Shown: piece by piece, positions 63,492-64,000 of the stretch | Position numbering within the stretch: position 1 is the stretch's first letter | Layout: each line of letters begins with the position of its first letter | NCBI GenBank assembly: GCA_905182985.1 | Contig: CAJJDN010000001.1 | Span: 558,020-622,019, forward strand | Reading direction: 5' to 3' | Length of the DNA stretch: 64,000 nt | From: Paramecium sonneborni | Taxonomy: Eukaryota; Ciliophora; Oligohymenophorea; Peniculida; Parameciidae | Notes under the pieces: model-generated | What the model was told of the DNA's origin: nothing | The model's input: the letters and a program-made list of their open reading frames with translations, nothing else | The model's database searches: none | Translations under genes and position numbers: made by a program

Positions 63492-63549
63492 ATATAAAAA
63501 TTAAGTTTCATATATCTATTCTATTAAAAATCTATCCTTTTGCTTTTTT

Positions 63550-64000
63550 TTTATGTCTCATTATCAGTTGATGAAGAATTGAATTTAATAAATCCATCAA
63601 CCTAGCATTTAACTCAATTAATTAATTTTTCATTTATTTAGTGCTTAGGATTTGACAAGGATGTTTATTCATCAATTTATAACTCTACTAATAGAGAGAA
63701 TGATATTAAGGATTAAATTATTAAGAATGATCAACATAATTTATAGCTGAATAGGATATAACAAAAAAAGCAATATTATTTTTAATTTAAAAATTCCAAT
63801 ATAAAGCAAATCAATTAAAATTAAGGAGAAAATTAATCGAGAGAAATCATTTTGAAATTAATATAATTTAAAATCAAATAAAGCAAAGTTATTAATTTAA
63901 CTCATATCTAACCTTATTTATTTATTAGACATAGTTTAGCTTTATATAAACTAGATAAAAACTTTTAATAATATAACGATTTTTTATAATTCATGATATA
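63550..64000 (+). CDS. Partial open frame of unresolved gene, running off the window
   Basis: In one frame there is no TGA from before 63550 to the end (about 150 codons): VSLSVDEELNLINPS, QCLGFDKDVYSSIYNS, then a Gln/Asn/Lys-rich stretch and HIQPYLFIRHSLALYKL. There is no in-frame ATG at the start, so a short upstream exon or an internal part of a longer gene is likely. The nearby ATG at 63552 is in another frame and stops after 9 codons. No domain is recognised. Confidence 0.35.

Overview
The window is a ciliate macronuclear contig, almost certainly Paramecium or a close relative. It is very AT-rich. Long coding frames appear only when TAA and TAG are read as Gln and TGA is the sole stop. 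Genes carry tiny GT..AG introns: I placed 66, from 20 to 35 nt. Intergenic gaps are short, and the largest gene but one is a typical Paramecium cysteine-periodic surface antigen. A standard-code ORF scan therefore shows only fragments and antisense shadows of the real genes, and all coordinates here come from reading with the ciliate code and splicing by eye. Frame arithmetic closes (spliced length divisible by three, ending in TGA) for every gene given as a resolved CDS. No rRNA, tRNA, CRISPR, insertion sequence or telomere repeat was recognised.

Layout. 0-10.2 kb: RING/B-box-like protein (-), STIMATE-family ER membrane protein (+), a serine D,D-carboxypeptidase-like protein (-), a divergent kinase-like protein (-), a small coiled-coil protein (+), a membrane-anchored thioredoxin/PDI (-), a 52-residue membrane protein (+) and a Kelch-BTB protein (-). 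10.3-19.1 kb: a three-domain glutathione S-transferase fusion (+), a glycine-rich membrane protein (-), a coiled-coil protein (+), a decayed gene (-), a mitochondrial pyruvate carrier (-) and a canopy-like ER protein (+). 19.3-23.7 kb: two adjacent three-repeat Myb factors (-) and a PRP6 splicing-factor pseudogene (+).

23.8-39.7 kb is dominated by two giant cysteine-rich surface proteins on the minus strand, a 1962-residue transmembrane protein and a 2122-residue GPI-type surface antigen, separated by the biotin-carrying subunit of methylcrotonyl-CoA carboxylase. 40-43.9 kb: an ankyrin pseudogene, a PH-domain kinase and an unresolved stretch. 43.9-54.1 kb is rich in cytoskeleton and cilium genes: IFT38/CLUAP1, a UBTD-type ubiquitin-like protein, an AGC kinase, a MORN protein, gamma-tubulin and a MORN protein with a huge Gln-rich tail. 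54.2-64 kb: glutamine-dependent NAD synthetase, diacylglycerol kinase, an ankyrin-PH-pseudokinase, a ULK-like kinase with a Gln/Pro repeat tail, a leishmanolysin-type metalloprotease and an open frame running off the end.

The genes do not form an operon-like pathway. They are separately transcribed and packed head-to-head or tail-to-tail, with gaps between opposed start codons of 0, 14, 42 and 60 bp in four cases. The most unusual items are the peptidoglycan-type carboxypeptidase with an intact SxxK/SGN/KTG triad, the triple GST ending in a CAAX-like box, stopless introns of length 3n, and pseudogenes marked by TGA inside conserved motifs.
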